This document shows, one piece after another, positions 42,202-52,434 of a stretch of DNA of 64,000 bases (positions are counted from its first letter, which is position 1; each line of letters begins with the position of its first letter). This DNA is from Leisingera daeponensis DSM 23529 (GTDB lineage Bacteria > Pseudomonadota > Alphaproteobacteria > Rhodobacterales > Rhodobacteraceae), in assembly GCF_000473145.1 (NCBI RefSeq), contig NZ_KI421500.1:1302225-1366224 (forward strand), in the 5' to 3' direction. Position numbers and translations under genes: made by a program. A model generated the notes under the pieces. The model saw only the letters and a list, made by a program, of their open reading frames with translations, was not told the origin of the DNA and searched no databases.

Positions 42202-43698
42202 TCAGACCATCTTCCGCAGCTCGGTCTTCAGCACCTTGCCGTAGTTGTTCTTGGGCAGCGCATTGATCCGCAGATAGGCCTTGGGCCGCTTGAACCGGGC
42301 AATCCGGCTGTTGCACAGCGCGTCCAGCTCCGCCTCCGGCGCATCCCCCACGACAAAGGCCACCACCTCCTCGCCCCAATCCGCATGCGGCCGGCCCACC
42401 ACCGAGACCTCGCGCACCTGCGGATGCATCAGCAGCACCTCCTCCACCTCGCGCGGGTAAACATTGGAGCCGCCGGTGATGATCATGTCCTTGGAGCGGT
42501 CCTGCAGCGTCAGGTAGCCGTCCGCGTCCAGCACCCCCATGTCGCCGGTCATCAGCCAGCCGTTGAGCAAGGTCTTGGACGTCGCTTCGGGATTGTCCCA
42601 ATACCCCGGCATCACCGCATCGCCGCGCACCATGATCTCGCCATGGCTGCCTGCAGGCAGGAACTCCCCCTCCGGCGTGCCGATCTGCACCTCCACCACG
42701 CTTTGCGCCCGGCCGACGCTGGCCAGCCGCTCGCGCCAGCGCGGATGCGTGCGGTCCTGCACGTCGTGGCGCGGCAGCGCAGTGATTGCCATCGGGCATT
42801 CGCCCTGGCCGTAAATCTGGACGAAGACCGGGCCGAAATGCTCAACCGCCTCGATGATATCGGCGGCATACATCGGCCCGCCGGCATAGACGACCGTGCG
42901 CAGCCCTTCCCCCTTGCAGCCCAGCCGCTTGGCCTCGGACGTCATTCTTGTCACCATGGTCGGCGCGGCAAACATGTGCACCCGCCCGAAATGCGCGGCA
43001 AGGCCGAAGATCTCCGCCTCGTCAAAACCGCCGGAGGCCGGGCAGACGTGGCGCGCGCCCGCCAGCACGTGCTGAATCGCATAGATGCCCGCGCCATGGC
43101 TCATCGGCGCGGCATAAAGCGCGTGGTCGGCGGCGCTCACCTGATCCACGTCAGCGCAATAGGCGATGGCCATGGTCATCAGCATCCGGTGGGTGATCAT
43201 AACCCCCTTGGGCCGCCCGGTGGTGCCGGAGGTGTAAAACAGCCAAGCGAGATCCCCGGGCGCGCGGGAGGCGGGCGCCGCCACCGGCTCCGCCTGCAAC
43301 GCCGCCGCGTAATCCGCGCCGGTGATATCCACGCAGCGCACCGCGGCCCCGGTGTCTGCAATCGCCTCTGTCAGCCCGGGCGAGGTGAACAGCAGGCCGG
43401 TGCCGGAATTTTGCAGGATATACTCCGCCTCCTTGCCGTGCAGCTTGGCATTTATGGGAACTGCCGCCGCGCCGGCATACCAGATGGCATAAAGCGCAAT
43501 CAGGTAATCCGGGCAGTTCTTCATGAAGATGCCGACCCGGTCGCCCTGTGAGACCCCCTGCGCCAGCAGCCAGCCCGCAACCGAGGCCGCCCGCGCATGA
43601 AACCCGGCGTAATCCGCCACCAGATCCTGCCCCAGATACAAAGCAGGCTGCGCGCCCTCTGCCGCCGCTGTCCGCTGCAGCCACACCGCTATGTTCAT
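42202..43698 (-). CDS. AMP-binding acyl-CoA synthetase
   Basis: 498 residues, ANL superfamily. FYTSGTTGRPKGVMITH (P-loop, about 155-171), IYGQGECPMAIT (A5-like), TGDMGVLDADGYLTLQDRSKDMIITGGSNVYPREVEE (A7/A8) and the catalytic Lys motif KNNYGKVLKTEL near the C-terminus are present. It activates a carboxylate to acyl-CoA through the adenylate. GAGAGGAC lies before the ATG at 43698. Divergent from the PAS-LuxR regulator at 43794, which probably controls it. Substrate not predictable. Confidence 0.92.
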   Translation of the reverse strand: MNIAVWLQRTAAAEGAQPALYLGQDLVADYAGFHARAASVAGWLLAQGVSQGDRVGIFMKNCPDYLIALYAIWYAGAAAVPINAKLHGKEAEYILQNSGTGLLFTSPGLTEAIADTGAAVRCVDITGADYAAALQAEPVAAPASRAPGDLAWLFYTSGTTGRPKGVMITHRMLMTMAIAYCADVDQVSAADHALYAAPMSHGAGIYAIQHVLAGARHVCPASGGFDEAEIFGLAAHFGRVHMFAAPTMVTRMTSEAKRLGCKGEGLRTVVYAGGPMYAADIIEAVEHFGPVFVQIYGQGECPMAITALPRHDVQDRTHPRWRERLASVGRAQSVVEVQIGTPEGEFLPAGSHGEIMVRGDAVMPGYWDNPEATSKTLLNGWLMTGDMGVLDADGYLTLQDRSKDMIITGGSNVYPREVEEVLLMHPQVREVSVVGRPHADWGEEVVAFVVGDAPEAELDALCNSRIARFKRPKAYLRINALPKNNYGKVLKTELRKMV

Positions 43699-43793
43699 TC
43701 GATTGTCCTCTCCCGCTTGCCCCGCAGCGCGCAACGTGGCACGCAGCGGCTGCCCCCTTCAATTCCGCAAAAATACCGGGGTAAAAGTAGCAT

Positions 43794-44330
43794 ATGAGCG
43801 ATCTTGCCTTTGACCATGCCCCTGTGGGCCTCGCCGTCCTGGAACGCCGCGTCATCACGCGGTGCAACCTTCAATTCGCGGCGACCTTTGGCGGTGCGCC
43901 GGGCGACTATACCGGCATGCTGGTGGCCGAGCTTTACCCCAGCCAGGAGGATTTCAACCGCATCGGCGCCCTGCTGCAGCAGCCGGCGGCGCAACGCGGC
44001 AGCTACAGCGACGAGCGCATCATGCGCCGCCGGGCGGGCGGATTGTTCTGGTGCCGGGTGCGCGGCCGGTCGGTGACGCCTGAGGCTCCGTTTCAGACCG
44101 GCATCTGGTCTTTTGCGGACATTTCCGACGACCGCCCTGTGGTCTCCCTCACCCCGCGCGAGCGCGAAGTGGCGATCCTCACCTGCAAGGGGCTGTCAGC
44201 CAAGGAGATCGGCAAGCAGCTGGACCTGTCCTACCGCACGGTCGAAAGCCACCGGGCGCATCTGCTGCAAAAGTTCAGCGCCCGCAAACTGCCGGAACTG
44301 GTGGCCAAGCTGACGGGAATGCCGCTGTGA
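43794..44330 (+). CDS. PAS-LuxR transcriptional regulator
   Basis: 178 residues: an N-terminal PAS domain (DHAPVGLAVLERRVITRCNLQFAATFGGAPGDYTGMLVAELYPS...RRRAGGLFWCRVRGRSV) and a C-terminal LuxR HTH (LTPREREVAILTCKGLSAKEIGKQLDLSYRTVESHRAHLLQKFSARKLPELVAKL). Divergent from the acyl-CoA synthetase with a 95-bp gap. It probably senses a small ligand or metabolite and switches that gene. Confidence 0.9.
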   Translation: MSDLAFDHAPVGLAVLERRVITRCNLQFAATFGGAPGDYTGMLVAELYPSQEDFNRIGALLQQPAAQRGSYSDERIMRRRAGGLFWCRVRGRSVTPEAPFQTGIWSFADISDDRPVVSLTPREREVAILTCKGLSAKEIGKQLDLSYRTVESHRAHLLQKFSARKLPELVAKLTGMPL

Positions 44331-44509
44331 CCCGGCAACCGGAGTCTGAATGCGGCAGGCAATTGCAAATTTATCAATTCAGCGCCATGTTACGGCAAGC
44401 ATCGACAGCGCTTTCCTTGCGGTAATCCTTGCCCTATAAGCGCGCTAATTTCCTGCCTGCCGGGCCTTCCGGGCCCGGACAGGCATGTCGGAACCGGCTT
44501 GAGGACAAT

Positions 44510-45004
44510 ATGACAAACAAAACTCACGAAGCGGATGTGGCATTCATCAAGGCGCTGGCGGAGCTGCTGCGCGAAAACGATCTGACCGAGCTGCAGGTCA
44601 AACGGGAATACGGCGATGACGACAGCCTGAACGTGCGCGTCTCCCGCCAGACCATGATGGCCGCAGCGCCGATGCAGGTTCAGGTGCCTGCCGCGCCGGC
44701 GCCGGTTGCTGCCGCCGCCGCGCCTGCCGCTGCCGCCCCCGCAGCCGCCAACGACGATCCGGCCAGCCACCCCGGCGCCGTGACCTCTCCGATGGTTGGC
44801 ACCGTGTACCTGCAGCCGGAACCTGGCTCGCCGTCTTTCATTTCCGTGGGCGCGCAGGTCAGCGAAGGCGACACCCTGCTGATCGTCGAAGCCATGAAGA
44901 CCATGAACCACATTCCGGCGCCGAAATCCGGCACCGTGAAGCGCATCCTGGTCGAAGACGGCGCAGCCGTTGAATTCGGGTCTCCCCTGGTCATCATCGA
45001 ATAA
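44510..45004 (+). CDS. accB: Biotin carboxyl carrier protein of acetyl-CoA carboxylase
   Basis: 164 residues. N-terminal helical domain, an Ala/Pro-rich linker (about 50-80) and a biotinyl domain with the motif [13 protein letters not shown]; biotin attaches at Lys130. It carries carboxyl groups from AccC to the transferase for malonyl-CoA synthesis. The ATG at 44510 with GAGGAC upstream; accC follows nine bases after the stop. Confidence 0.96.
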   Translation: MTNKTHEADVAFIKALAELLRENDLTELQVKREYGDDDSLNVRVSRQTMMAAAPMQVQVPAAPAPVAAAAAPAAAAPAAANDDPASHPGAVTSPMVGTVYLQPEPGSPSFISVGAQVSEGDTLLIVEAMKTMNHIPAPKSGTVKRILVEDGAAVEFGSPLVIIE

Positions 45005-45013
45005 GGATCTGCC

Positions 45014-46363
45014 ATGTTTGACAAGATCCTTATTGCCAACCGCGGCGAGATCGCCCTGCGCGTGATCCGGGCCTGCCGGGAAATGGGCATCAAGTCGGTT
45101 GCGGTGCACTCCACCGCCGACTCCGACGCGATGCACGTCCGCATGGCCGATGAATCGGTCTGCATCGGGCCGCCCTCCGGCGCCCAAAGCTACCTGTCGA
45201 TTCCGGCCATCATTTCCGCTTGCGAGATCACCGGCGCCCAGGCGATTCACCCGGGCTATGGCTTCCTGTCGGAAAACGCCAATTTCGTGCAGATCATCGA
45301 GGACCACGGGCTGACCTTCATCGGCCCCTCGGCCGAACACATCCGCATCATGGGTGACAAGATCACCGCAAAGGAAACCGCCAAAAACCTTGGCATTCCG
45401 GTTGTCCCAGGCTCCGAAGGCGGCGTGCCCGACATTGCTGCTGCCAAAAAGGCGGCAAAGGACATGGGCTACCCGGTGATCATCAAGGCGACCGCCGGCG
45501 GCGGCGGCCGCGGCATGAAGGTCGCCAAGGATGAGAAAGAGCTGGTCTCGGCCTTCTCCACCGCCCGCTCGGAAGCCAAGGCCGCCTTCGGCAATGACGA
45601 AGTCTACATGGAGAAATACCTCCAGAAGCCGCGTCATATCGAGGTTCAGGTCTTCGGCGACGGCAAGGGCACCGGTGTGCATCTGGCGGAACGCGACTGC
45701 TCGCTGCAGCGCCGCCACCAGAAGGTTTTCGAGGAAGCCCCCGGCCCCTGCATCACCCCGGAAGAGCGCGCCCGCATCGGCAAAATCTGCGCCGACGCGA
45801 TTGGCAAGATGGGCTATTCCGGCGCCGGCACCGTGGAGTTTCTCTATGAAGACGGCGAGTTCTACTTCATCGAGATGAACACCCGCCTGCAGGTGGAGCA
45901 TCCGGTGACCGAAGCCATCTTTGGCGTCGACCTGGTGCGCGAGCAGATCCGGGTGGCCGAAGGCCTGCCAATGTCGTTCACCCAGGACGATCTGGAGATC
46001 AACGGCCACGCGATCGAGGTGCGGATCAACGCCGAGAAACTGCCGAACTTCTCGCCCTGCCCGGGCAAGATCACCGCGTTCCACGCCCCCGGCGGCCTGG
46101 GTGTGCGGATGGATTCGGCGCTCTATGACGGCTATTCGATCCCGCCCTACTATGACTCTCTGATCGGAAAGCTGATCGTGCACGGCCGCGACCGGACCGA
46201 GGCGCTGGCGCGCCTGCACCGCGCCCTGGGCGAGCTGATCATCGACGGCATCGACACCACCGTGCCGCTGTTCCACGCCCTCTTGGAGGAGCAGGACATC
46301 CACACCGGCGATTACGGCATCCACTGGCTGGAACGCTGGCTGGAGAAAAACACACCGGCTTAA
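45014..46363 (+). CDS. accC: Biotin carboxylase of acetyl-CoA carboxylase
   Basis: 449 residues, usual length. [25 protein letters not shown] at the N-terminus, the ATP-grasp glycine loop [29 protein letters not shown] and [19 protein letters not shown]. It carboxylates AccB biotin with ATP and bicarbonate. Second gene of accBC, ending in a good terminator. Confidence 0.98.
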   Translation: MFDKILIANRGEIALRVIRACREMGIKSVAVHSTADSDAMHVRMADESVCIGPPSGAQSYLSIPAIISACEITGAQAIHPGYGFLSENANFVQIIEDHGLTFIGPSAEHIRIMGDKITAKETAKNLGIPVVPGSEGGVPDIAAAKKAAKDMGYPVIIKATAGGGGRGMKVAKDEKELVSAFSTARSEAKAAFGNDEVYMEKYLQKPRHIEVQVFGDGKGTGVHLAERDCSLQRRHQKVFEEAPGPCITPEERARIGKICADAIGKMGYSGAGTVEFLYEDGEFYFIEMNTRLQVEHPVTEAIFGVDLVREQIRVAEGLPMSFTQDDLEINGHAIEVRINAEKLPNFSPCPGKITAFHAPGGLGVRMDSALYDGYSIPPYYDSLIGKLIVHGRDRTEALARLHRALGELIIDGIDTTVPLFHALLEEQDIHTGDYGIHWLERWLEKNTPA

Positions 46364-46369
46364 AACCCG

Positions 46370-46400
46370 CGGGGCGCGCCATCCGGCTGCGCCCCGTTTT
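46370..46400 (+). terminator. Intrinsic terminator of accBC
   Basis: CGGGGCGC (46370-46377) pairs with GCGCCCCG (46389-46396), followed by TTTTACTTTTCC. Ends transcription of accBC 7 bp past the accC stop. Confidence 0.85.
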
Positions 46401-46437
46401 ACTTTTCCCTGCCTTTGCCCTTTATACTGGCGGCACC

Positions 46438-47070
46438 ATGAGCCTGACTGCTGATCTCCTGCTGCACGCCTATTCCGCCGGTGTTTTCCCGATGGCCGAA
46501 CACCGCGACGACCCGGAAGTGTTCTGGGTCGACCCCAAGCGGCGCGGGATACTGCCGCTGGACGGTTTCCGCATCACCCGTTCACTCGCTAAGCGCATCC
46601 GCAACGGCGGCTTTGAGATCACCGTGAACCGCGACTTTGCCGGCGTGGTGGAGGGCTGCGCCGACCGGTCGGAAACCTGGATCAGCGCCGGGATCCGCGA
46701 CCGCTATCTGGAACTGCACACGATGGGCAACGCCCATTCGCTGGAGGTTTGGCACCAAGGCGTTCTGGCAGGAGGAACCTATGGGGTGTCACTGGGCGGC
46801 GCGTTTTTCGGCGAAAGCATGTTCTCCCGCCGCCGCGACGCCTCCAAGGTGGCGCTGGCCTATCTGATTGACCGGCTGGTGCAGGCGGGGTTCTCCCTGT
46901 GCGACACCCAGTTCCTGACGCCGCACCTGGCCTCGCTCGGCGGCATCGAGGTCAGCCGCGCCCGCTACCGGGCGCTGCTGCGTGACGCCCTGTCAAAAGA
47001 TGCCGATTTCACCCGACCCGCCGTGCCCGCGCCTCAGCTGCTGCTGCAGCGGATGACCCAGACGTCATAA
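46438..47070 (+). CDS. aat: Leucyl/phenylalanyl-tRNA-protein transferase
   Basis: 210 residues, usual length. LLHAYSAGVFPMAE, FWVDPKRRGILPLD, FSLCDTQFLTPHLASLGG and the GGTYGVSLGGAFFGESMFSR loop are family hallmarks. It transfers Leu or Phe from aminoacyl-tRNA onto N-terminal Arg/Lys of proteins to mark them for ClpAP degradation (N-degron pathway). Its last 37 bases overlap antisense with the end of the DUF2155 gene on the other strand. Confidence 0.96.
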   Translation: MSLTADLLLHAYSAGVFPMAEHRDDPEVFWVDPKRRGILPLDGFRITRSLAKRIRNGGFEITVNRDFAGVVEGCADRSETWISAGIRDRYLELHTMGNAHSLEVWHQGVLAGGTYGVSLGGAFFGESMFSRRRDASKVALAYLIDRLVQAGFSLCDTQFLTPHLASLGGIEVSRARYRALLRDALSKDADFTRPAVPAPQLLLQRMTQTS

Positions 47071-47411
47071 CGGCTGTGATCCAGCGGATTCAGCGCCGGG
47101 CTGGACGCGATCATCCAGCCCTCGAACTGCACCGCGCTGTCACCGGGATTGCGCACGGTGAGAAAGGCGTAGGCATCCCCGGTCGGGTTCTCCGCCGGAT
47201 AGCGGCAGTCCGATACGGTGACCAGCAGTCCGAACATCTCCGCACTGCTGCCGACCGCGATCTCAGCATCCATGCTGTGGCCGTTGACCTTGTCCAACGC
47301 CCGAAGCACCGCCGCAGTGCCCTGTGCCGCACTGCTTTGCGCCACCTGCTCCTGCCCCCATGCAGGCAGGGCCAGCAGGCCTGCGGCCAAGGCAGCGGCC
47401 AGCCGCTTCAC
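47034..47411 (-). CDS. DUF2155 periplasmic protein
   Basis: 125 residues, with signal peptide (KRLAAALAAGLLALPAWG) and the DUF2155 core: AVLRALDKVNGHSMDAEIAVGSSAEMFGLLVTVSDCRYPAENPTGDAYAFLTVRNPGDSAVQFEGWMIASSPALNPLDHSRYDVWVIRC. Cys68 and the C-terminal Cys may form a disulfide. GTG start at 47411 overlaps the preceding stop (GTGA). Function unknown; commonly next to NDUFA12 and MlaD-like genes in alphaproteobacteria. Confidence 0.9.
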   Translation of the reverse strand: MKRLAAALAAGLLALPAWGQEQVAQSSAAQGTAAVLRALDKVNGHSMDAEIAVGSSAEMFGLLVTVSDCRYPAENPTGDAYAFLTVRNPGDSAVQFEGWMIASSPALNPLDHSRYDVWVIRCSSS

Positions 47412-47860
47412 GAGTCTTCTCCGCCGCCTGCCACGAATTTCACCAGCAGCGAAATCAGGCTGACCGCGCCCTGGGTATCCTCGATCTCATCCCCCGGCTC
47501 GAACGCGAAGGCAGAACCACCCGGCATGATTTCCACGAAATTGCCGCCCAGCAGCCCCTCGGAGGAGATCACCACGGCGCTGTCATCCGGGATTTCGATC
47601 CCTTGCTTCACCGAAAACCGGGTGTCGGCGCGGAAGGTTTCCGGGTTCAGGTCAACACCGGTCACGGTGCCGATCTTGACGCCCGCAAGCCGCACATCGG
47701 TGCCGACGCTGACGCCCTCCAGCGACCGGAAAGACGCGCTCAGATCATAGGTCGCGCCGGCCCGCGACAGGCCCGCTGCCTGCCCGGCATAGACGGCAAA
47801 CGCGATCGCGGCGGCCAGCACGACGCCGCCGGCCAATACTTCAGTAGGATTGTGGGACAT
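47408..47860 (-). CDS. MlaD-type phospholipid-transport substrate-binding protein
   Basis: 150 residues: a single N-terminal anchor helix (LAGGVVLAAAIAFAVYAGQAAGL), then the MCE domain YDLSASFRSLEGVSVGTDVRLAGVKIGTVTGVDLNPETFRADTRFSVKQGIEIPDDSAVVISSEGLLGGNFVEIMPG. MlaD forms the periplasmic hexamer of the Mla ABC system that keeps lipid asymmetry of the outer membrane. The ATPase and permease genes are not in the window. Overlaps DUF2155 by four bases. Confidence 0.9.
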   Translation of the reverse strand: MSHNPTEVLAGGVVLAAAIAFAVYAGQAAGLSRAGATYDLSASFRSLEGVSVGTDVRLAGVKIGTVTGVDLNPETFRADTRFSVKQGIEIPDDSAVVISSEGLLGGNFVEIMPGGSAFAFEPGDEIEDTQGAVSLISLLVKFVAGGGEDS

Positions 47861-47883
47861 GAAATCAGCCTTCTGGCAGATGT

Positions 47884-48270
47884 TTATTCGGGCACCCAGG
47901 CCTCGTAGTCGCGGCGCTCCTTGGGCTCGCCGCCGGCGCGGATGGAGCCCGCAGGCGCATAGGCCATCATGGTGCCGGTCAGGTTTTCCTGGTGCGGTTT
48001 TTCCCAGGGCTTATGCTTCAGCGGCTTCTCGCTCGGCACCTCGTCAAAGGTGCGGTGCAGCCAGCCGTGCCAATCCGGGCTGATGCGGGAGGCTTCCACT
48101 TCTCCGTTGAACATCACCCAGCGTTTGCTGTCATCGGCATTGTGGTAAAACACATTGCCCTGATCATCCTCACCCACCTTGATGCCCTTGCGGGCGGTGA
48201 AGATCCGGGTGTTCAGGGTGGAGCCGTTCCACCAGGTCACAGCGCGCAGAAGAGTGTTCAGGATTCCCAT
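47884..48270 (-). CDS. NADH:ubiquinone oxidoreductase NDUFA12-type subunit
   Basis: 128 residues: [117 protein letters not shown]. This is the NDUFA12/B17.2 supernumerary complex I subunit, restricted among bacteria to alphaproteobacteria and shared with mitochondria. GGAGG precedes the ATG. Confidence 0.95.
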   Translation of the reverse strand: MGILNTLLRAVTWWNGSTLNTRIFTARKGIKVGEDDQGNVFYHNADDSKRWVMFNGEVEASRISPDWHGWLHRTFDEVPSEKPLKHKPWEKPHQENLTGTMMAYAPAGSIRAGGEPKERRDYEAWVPE

Positions 48271-48405
48271 GGATGCCTCCGGAGTTTTCCGATCTTGATA
48301 TGGCCCAATTTCCCGCCAAGGTCCAGTGGCTTGCGCCCTCGCTGGGGGCCTGCCGGCGGGAAGGGGCAGTTTTGCCTCAGCCCCGCCTGCGGGGCATCCG
48401 CCGGC

Positions 48406-48771
48406 TCAGCCGTCCGCCGGTGCCAGCGCGGTCAATTCGATCTCGATGCGGTACTTCGCATCAATCAGATTGCACTCGATCATCGTCGCCGCCGGCGGGT
48501 TGGCGCCAAAGGTTTCCGCCAGAACCGGCCAGCAGGGCTCAAACTCCGCCGCGTCCGGCAGGTAGTAGTTGACCCGCACCGCATCCGCAAAGCTGGCGCC
48601 CGCGTTTTCCAGCGCCGCGCCGATGGTGGCCAGCGCCGACCGGCACTGCGCCACCACATCGTCGCCCTGGCCGACCGTTCCCGCCACATGCACGAACCCG
48701 CCCGCAACCACGGCGCGGCAATAGCCGATCTTGGCTTCGAATTCGCCGCCGGAGGAAATCCGTTTGATCAT
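48406..48771 (-). CDS. RidA family protein, second copy
   Basis: 121 residues: ISSGGEFEAKIGYCRAVVAGGFVHVAGTVGQGDDVVAQCRSALATIGAALENAGASFADAVRVNYYLPDAAEFEPCWPVLAETFGANPPAATMIECNLIDAKYRIEIELTAL. RidA fold but the consensus arginine of enamine deaminases is replaced (ATMIECNLID). Independent of the copy at 19042. It is separated from clpX by repeat copy D and the clpX terminator. Confidence 0.85.
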   Translation of the reverse strand: MIKRISSGGEFEAKIGYCRAVVAGGFVHVAGTVGQGDDVVAQCRSALATIGAALENAGASFADAVRVNYYLPDAAEFEPCWPVLAETFGANPPAATMIECNLIDAKYRIEIELTALAPADG

Positions 48772-48775
48772 AGCC

Positions 48776-48845
48776 TTTCACCTTCTTCTGGCTGAAAACA
48801 TCCTGGGGGAGCAGCGGCCTGCCGCTGCGGGGGCAGCGCCCCCTG
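48776..48845 (-). repeat. Copy D of dispersed structured intergenic repeat
   Basis: Read on the minus strand: AGGGGGCGCTGCCCCC (identical to copy B), GCAGCGGC-AGG-CCGCTGC hairpin, then TCCCCCAGGATGTTTTCAGC and AGAAGAAGGTGAAAG, a diverged version of the GGAGTATTT...AAGATGAA tail. It lies between clpX and ridA, and its tail supplies the ridA ribosome-binding site. Confidence 0.6.
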
Positions 48846-48868
48846 GCTAGCCGCGCCCCAATAGGCAA

Positions 48869-48892
48869 ACGGCGCGGAAAGAACCGCGCCGT
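48869..48892 (-). terminator. Terminator of clpX
   Basis: ACGGCGCGG (48869-48877), loop AAAGAA, CCGCGCCGT (48884-48892), perfect 9-bp stem 20 bp past the clpX stop, followed on the minus strand by TTTG. Confidence 0.75.
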
Positions 48893-48912
48893 CTGAATTA
48901 AGTCCTATCCGT

Positions 48913-50181
<1,269 letters not shown>

Positions 50182-50280
50182 GGTCTACCTTTCAGTCCGC
50201 CCGGTCCGATGCGCCCGCGCTGCGGGGCAAGTCAACTTTCTGCCAGCTTAAGCCACTGCTTAGGCCGCCACAATGTGAAA

Positions 50281-50309
50281 GTGCGCCCCAAATTAATCGC
50301 GGGGCGCAC
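50281..50309 (-). terminator. Hairpin after clpP
   Basis: GTGCGCCCC (50281-50289) and GGGGCGCAC (50301-50309), perfect 9-bp stem in the clpP/clpX gap, followed on the minus strand by TTTC. A partial terminator that would still allow clpX expression from its own promoter. Confidence 0.7.
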
Positions 50310-50330
50310 GGCCGATCACAAGTGCAGGCG

Positions 50331-50963
50331 TCACGCCTGCTCGTCATCGCCTTTGGCTCTGTTTTCAACGATTTCGTCGATCAGGCCGAACGCCTTGGCC
50401 TCTTCCGGCGACATGAAGTTGTCACGCTCCAGCGCGTTGACAACGGTTTCGTAGTCCTGGCCGGTGTGCTTGACGTAGATCTCGTTCAGGCGCTTCTTCA
50501 GCTTCAGGGTTTCCTCGGCGTGGATCATGATATCGGTCGCCTGGCCCTGGAATCCGCCGGAGGGCTGGTGCACCATCACGCGGGAGTTCGGCAGCGAGAA
50601 GCGCATGCCTTTTTCCCCCGCGGTCAGCAGCAGCGACCCCATCGACGCCGCCTGGCCGATCACCAGGGTCGAAACCTTGGGCTTGATGTACTGCATGGTG
50701 TCATAGATCGACAGACCGGAGGTCACCACGCCGCCGGGCGAGTTGATGTACATCGAGATTTCCTTAGACGGGTTTTCCGCCTCAAGGTGCAAGAGCTGCG
50801 CCACGATCAGAGAGCTCATCCCGTCATGCACCGGACCGTTCACGAAGATGATCCGCTCCTTCAGCAGGCGGGAAAAGATGTCATAGGCCCGCTCGCCCCG
50901 GCTGGTCTGCTCAACCACCATCGGGACCAGGGTGTTCATGTACGTTTCTCTGGGATCAATCAT
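50331..50963 (-). CDS. clpP: ATP-dependent Clp protease proteolytic subunit ClpP
   Basis: 210 residues, usual length. Catalytic triad Ser107 (GQAASMGS), His132 ([10 protein letters not shown]) and Asp181 (ALERDNFM) are present, with the N-terminal [29 protein letters not shown] propeptide region typical of this clade. It forms the tetradecameric protease that works with ClpX. First gene of the clpP-clpX pair. Confidence 0.98.
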   Translation of the reverse strand: MIDPRETYMNTLVPMVVEQTSRGERAYDIFSRLLKERIIFVNGPVHDGMSSLIVAQLLHLEAENPSKEISMYINSPGGVVTSGLSIYDTMQYIKPKVSTLVIGQAASMGSLLLTAGEKGMRFSLPNSRVMVHQPSGGFQGQATDIMIHAEETLKLKKRLNEIYVKHTGQDYETVVNALERDNFMSPEEAKAFGLIDEIVENRAKGDDEQA

Positions 50964-51029
50964 TTCGACCTGCCTGCGTTGTTTATGTCCGGCACCATAC
51001 CCGACAGTGTGTTACCCGAGTCTTAGTAT

Positions 51030-51054
51030 CGCCCCTTTTGACCTGCAAGGGGCG
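51030..51054. other. Hairpin in the clpP/GlxA-regulator divergent gap
   Basis: CGCCCCTT (51030-51037) and AAGGGGCG (51047-51054), perfect 8-bp arms with a 9-base loop, between divergent clpP and the GlxA-type gene. Could be an operator or cruciform. Nothing else in the 246-bp gap is supported. Confidence 0.4.
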
Positions 51055-51209
51055 GCGGGCATTTTACGGTGCCGCAAACCTGCATGCGGTGTCGCAATCC
51101 GCAGGAACGCTGTCGCTATTCTAGGGCTGCGGCCTGCGTCAGCGCCTTAGGAAGCAAAATCAAGTCCGAATTCCGCCCGGCTGCCCGGGTGCCGCGCTGG
51201 GGTCCCGCC

Positions 51210-52217
51210 ATGTCCGATGACAGCTTCGTTCAGAAAGGCGCCGCCGCCAATCTCGCCATCCCGTTCGAGGGCGAGCCGCAGGATTTCTATTTCCTGCTGC
51301 TGCCCAAGGCGACGATGCTGCCCGTGGCCGCCGCCATTGAACCGCTGCGGATTGCCAATCAGGTAACCGGCACCCGGCTGTACCGCTGGTACATCATGAC
51401 GGAAAACGGCCAGCCGGTGCGCTGCTCCAACGGCATGGTGGTGACGCCGGACACGCCGCTGCAACCGCTGCCCTCGGAGTCACTCGGCTTTGTCTGCGCA
51501 GGGGTCGAGCCGCACAGCGCCGCCAGCGAGATCACCCTGAACTGGCTGCGCCGCGAAAGCCGCTTTGGCCGCGCCATCGGCGGCATCTGCACCGGCGCCT
51601 TTGCGCTGGCCCAGGCCGGGCTGATCAAGAATCACAAGTTCACCCTGCACTGGGAGAACCAGCCGGGTTTTCTGGAGAGTTATCCGAACCTGGAGCCCTC
51701 CCCCAATATCTTTGAAATCTCAGGGCCGCTGATGACCTGCGGCGGCGGCAATGCCGCGACCGACATGATGCTGCACCTGATCGAGGAGCGGCACGGCAAG
51801 CAACTGGCGATTATCGTCGCCGACATGTGCCTGCACGTGCGCTCCGGCGGCCAAGCGGCGCCGCAGAAATCGAATTACGCGGTGGCCATCGGCAGCCGCA
51901 ACCAGCGCTTGCTGAATGCGCTGCAGCTGATGCAGGAATCGATCGAGGAACCGCTGTCCATCGGCGAGCTGTGCGACCGCCTCGACATCTCCCGCCGCCA
52001 GCTGGAACGGCTGTTCTCGCGCTATCTGAACCAAAGCCCGATGCACGTCTATTTCGACATGCGCCTCAGCCATGCCTTTGCGCTGATGAACGAAACCTCG
52101 ATGAGCGTTACCGAAATCGCGCTGGCCTCGGGCTTCAACTCGGCCACCCATTTCTCGCGCCAGTTCAAGCGCAAGTTCGGCGCCTCCCCGCATTTCTTCC
52201 GCAAGGGCTGGAGCTGA
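51210..52217 (+). CDS. GlxA/AraC-family transcriptional regulator (CdhR/ArgR-like)
   Basis: 335 residues. An N-terminal DJ-1/PfpI-like domain (FYFLLLPKATMLPVAAAIEPLRIANQVTGTRLYRWYIMTENG...ICTGAFALAQAGLI) is followed by an AraC HTH (LQLMQESIEEPLSIGELCDRLDISRRQLERLFSRYLNQSPMHVYFDMRLSHAFALMNETSMSVTEIALASGFNSATHFSRQFKRKFG). Related proteins sense carnitine, betaine or arginine. The ATG at 51210 is chosen; an upstream frame to 51069 is cysteine-rich and unsupported. Target genes are not evident here. Confidence 0.9.
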   Translation: MSDDSFVQKGAAANLAIPFEGEPQDFYFLLLPKATMLPVAAAIEPLRIANQVTGTRLYRWYIMTENGQPVRCSNGMVVTPDTPLQPLPSESLGFVCAGVEPHSAASEITLNWLRRESRFGRAIGGICTGAFALAQAGLIKNHKFTLHWENQPGFLESYPNLEPSPNIFEISGPLMTCGGGNAATDMMLHLIEERHGKQLAIIVADMCLHVRSGGQAAPQKSNYAVAIGSRNQRLLNALQLMQESIEEPLSIGELCDRLDISRRQLERLFSRYLNQSPMHVYFDMRLSHAFALMNETSMSVTEIALASGFNSATHFSRQFKRKFGASPHFFRKGWS

Positions 52218-52434
52218 CGCCCGGCAGGCCCTGCAAAGGCCGCCGCGCCAGCCAAGCGCTCGGCTGAGACCTTGAAATCTGCCCGCCCAGCTGTTTCACT
52301 GCACCGGTGCCGCGGCTGCCTCGGCGGCGGGCAAATTCAGACACTCATTTTTCAACCCCCTGCACCTGTGCCGCGCTGATTTCAAAAGCGGCTGCCGGTC
52401 AGGGCAGCATTCTAAAACCAAACGGAATTATTCC

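Noticed and set aside
44390..46324. 644-codon minus-strand open frame opposite accB-accC
   Set aside because: accB and accC are certain housekeeping genes; the antisense frame is an His/Gly/Ala/Arg-rich artefact.
47034..47070. Antisense 3' overlap between aat and the DUF2155 gene as an overlapping-gene regulatory device
   Set aside because: Both genes are well supported and converge; a 37-bp overlap is ordinary in compact genomes and needs no special mechanism.
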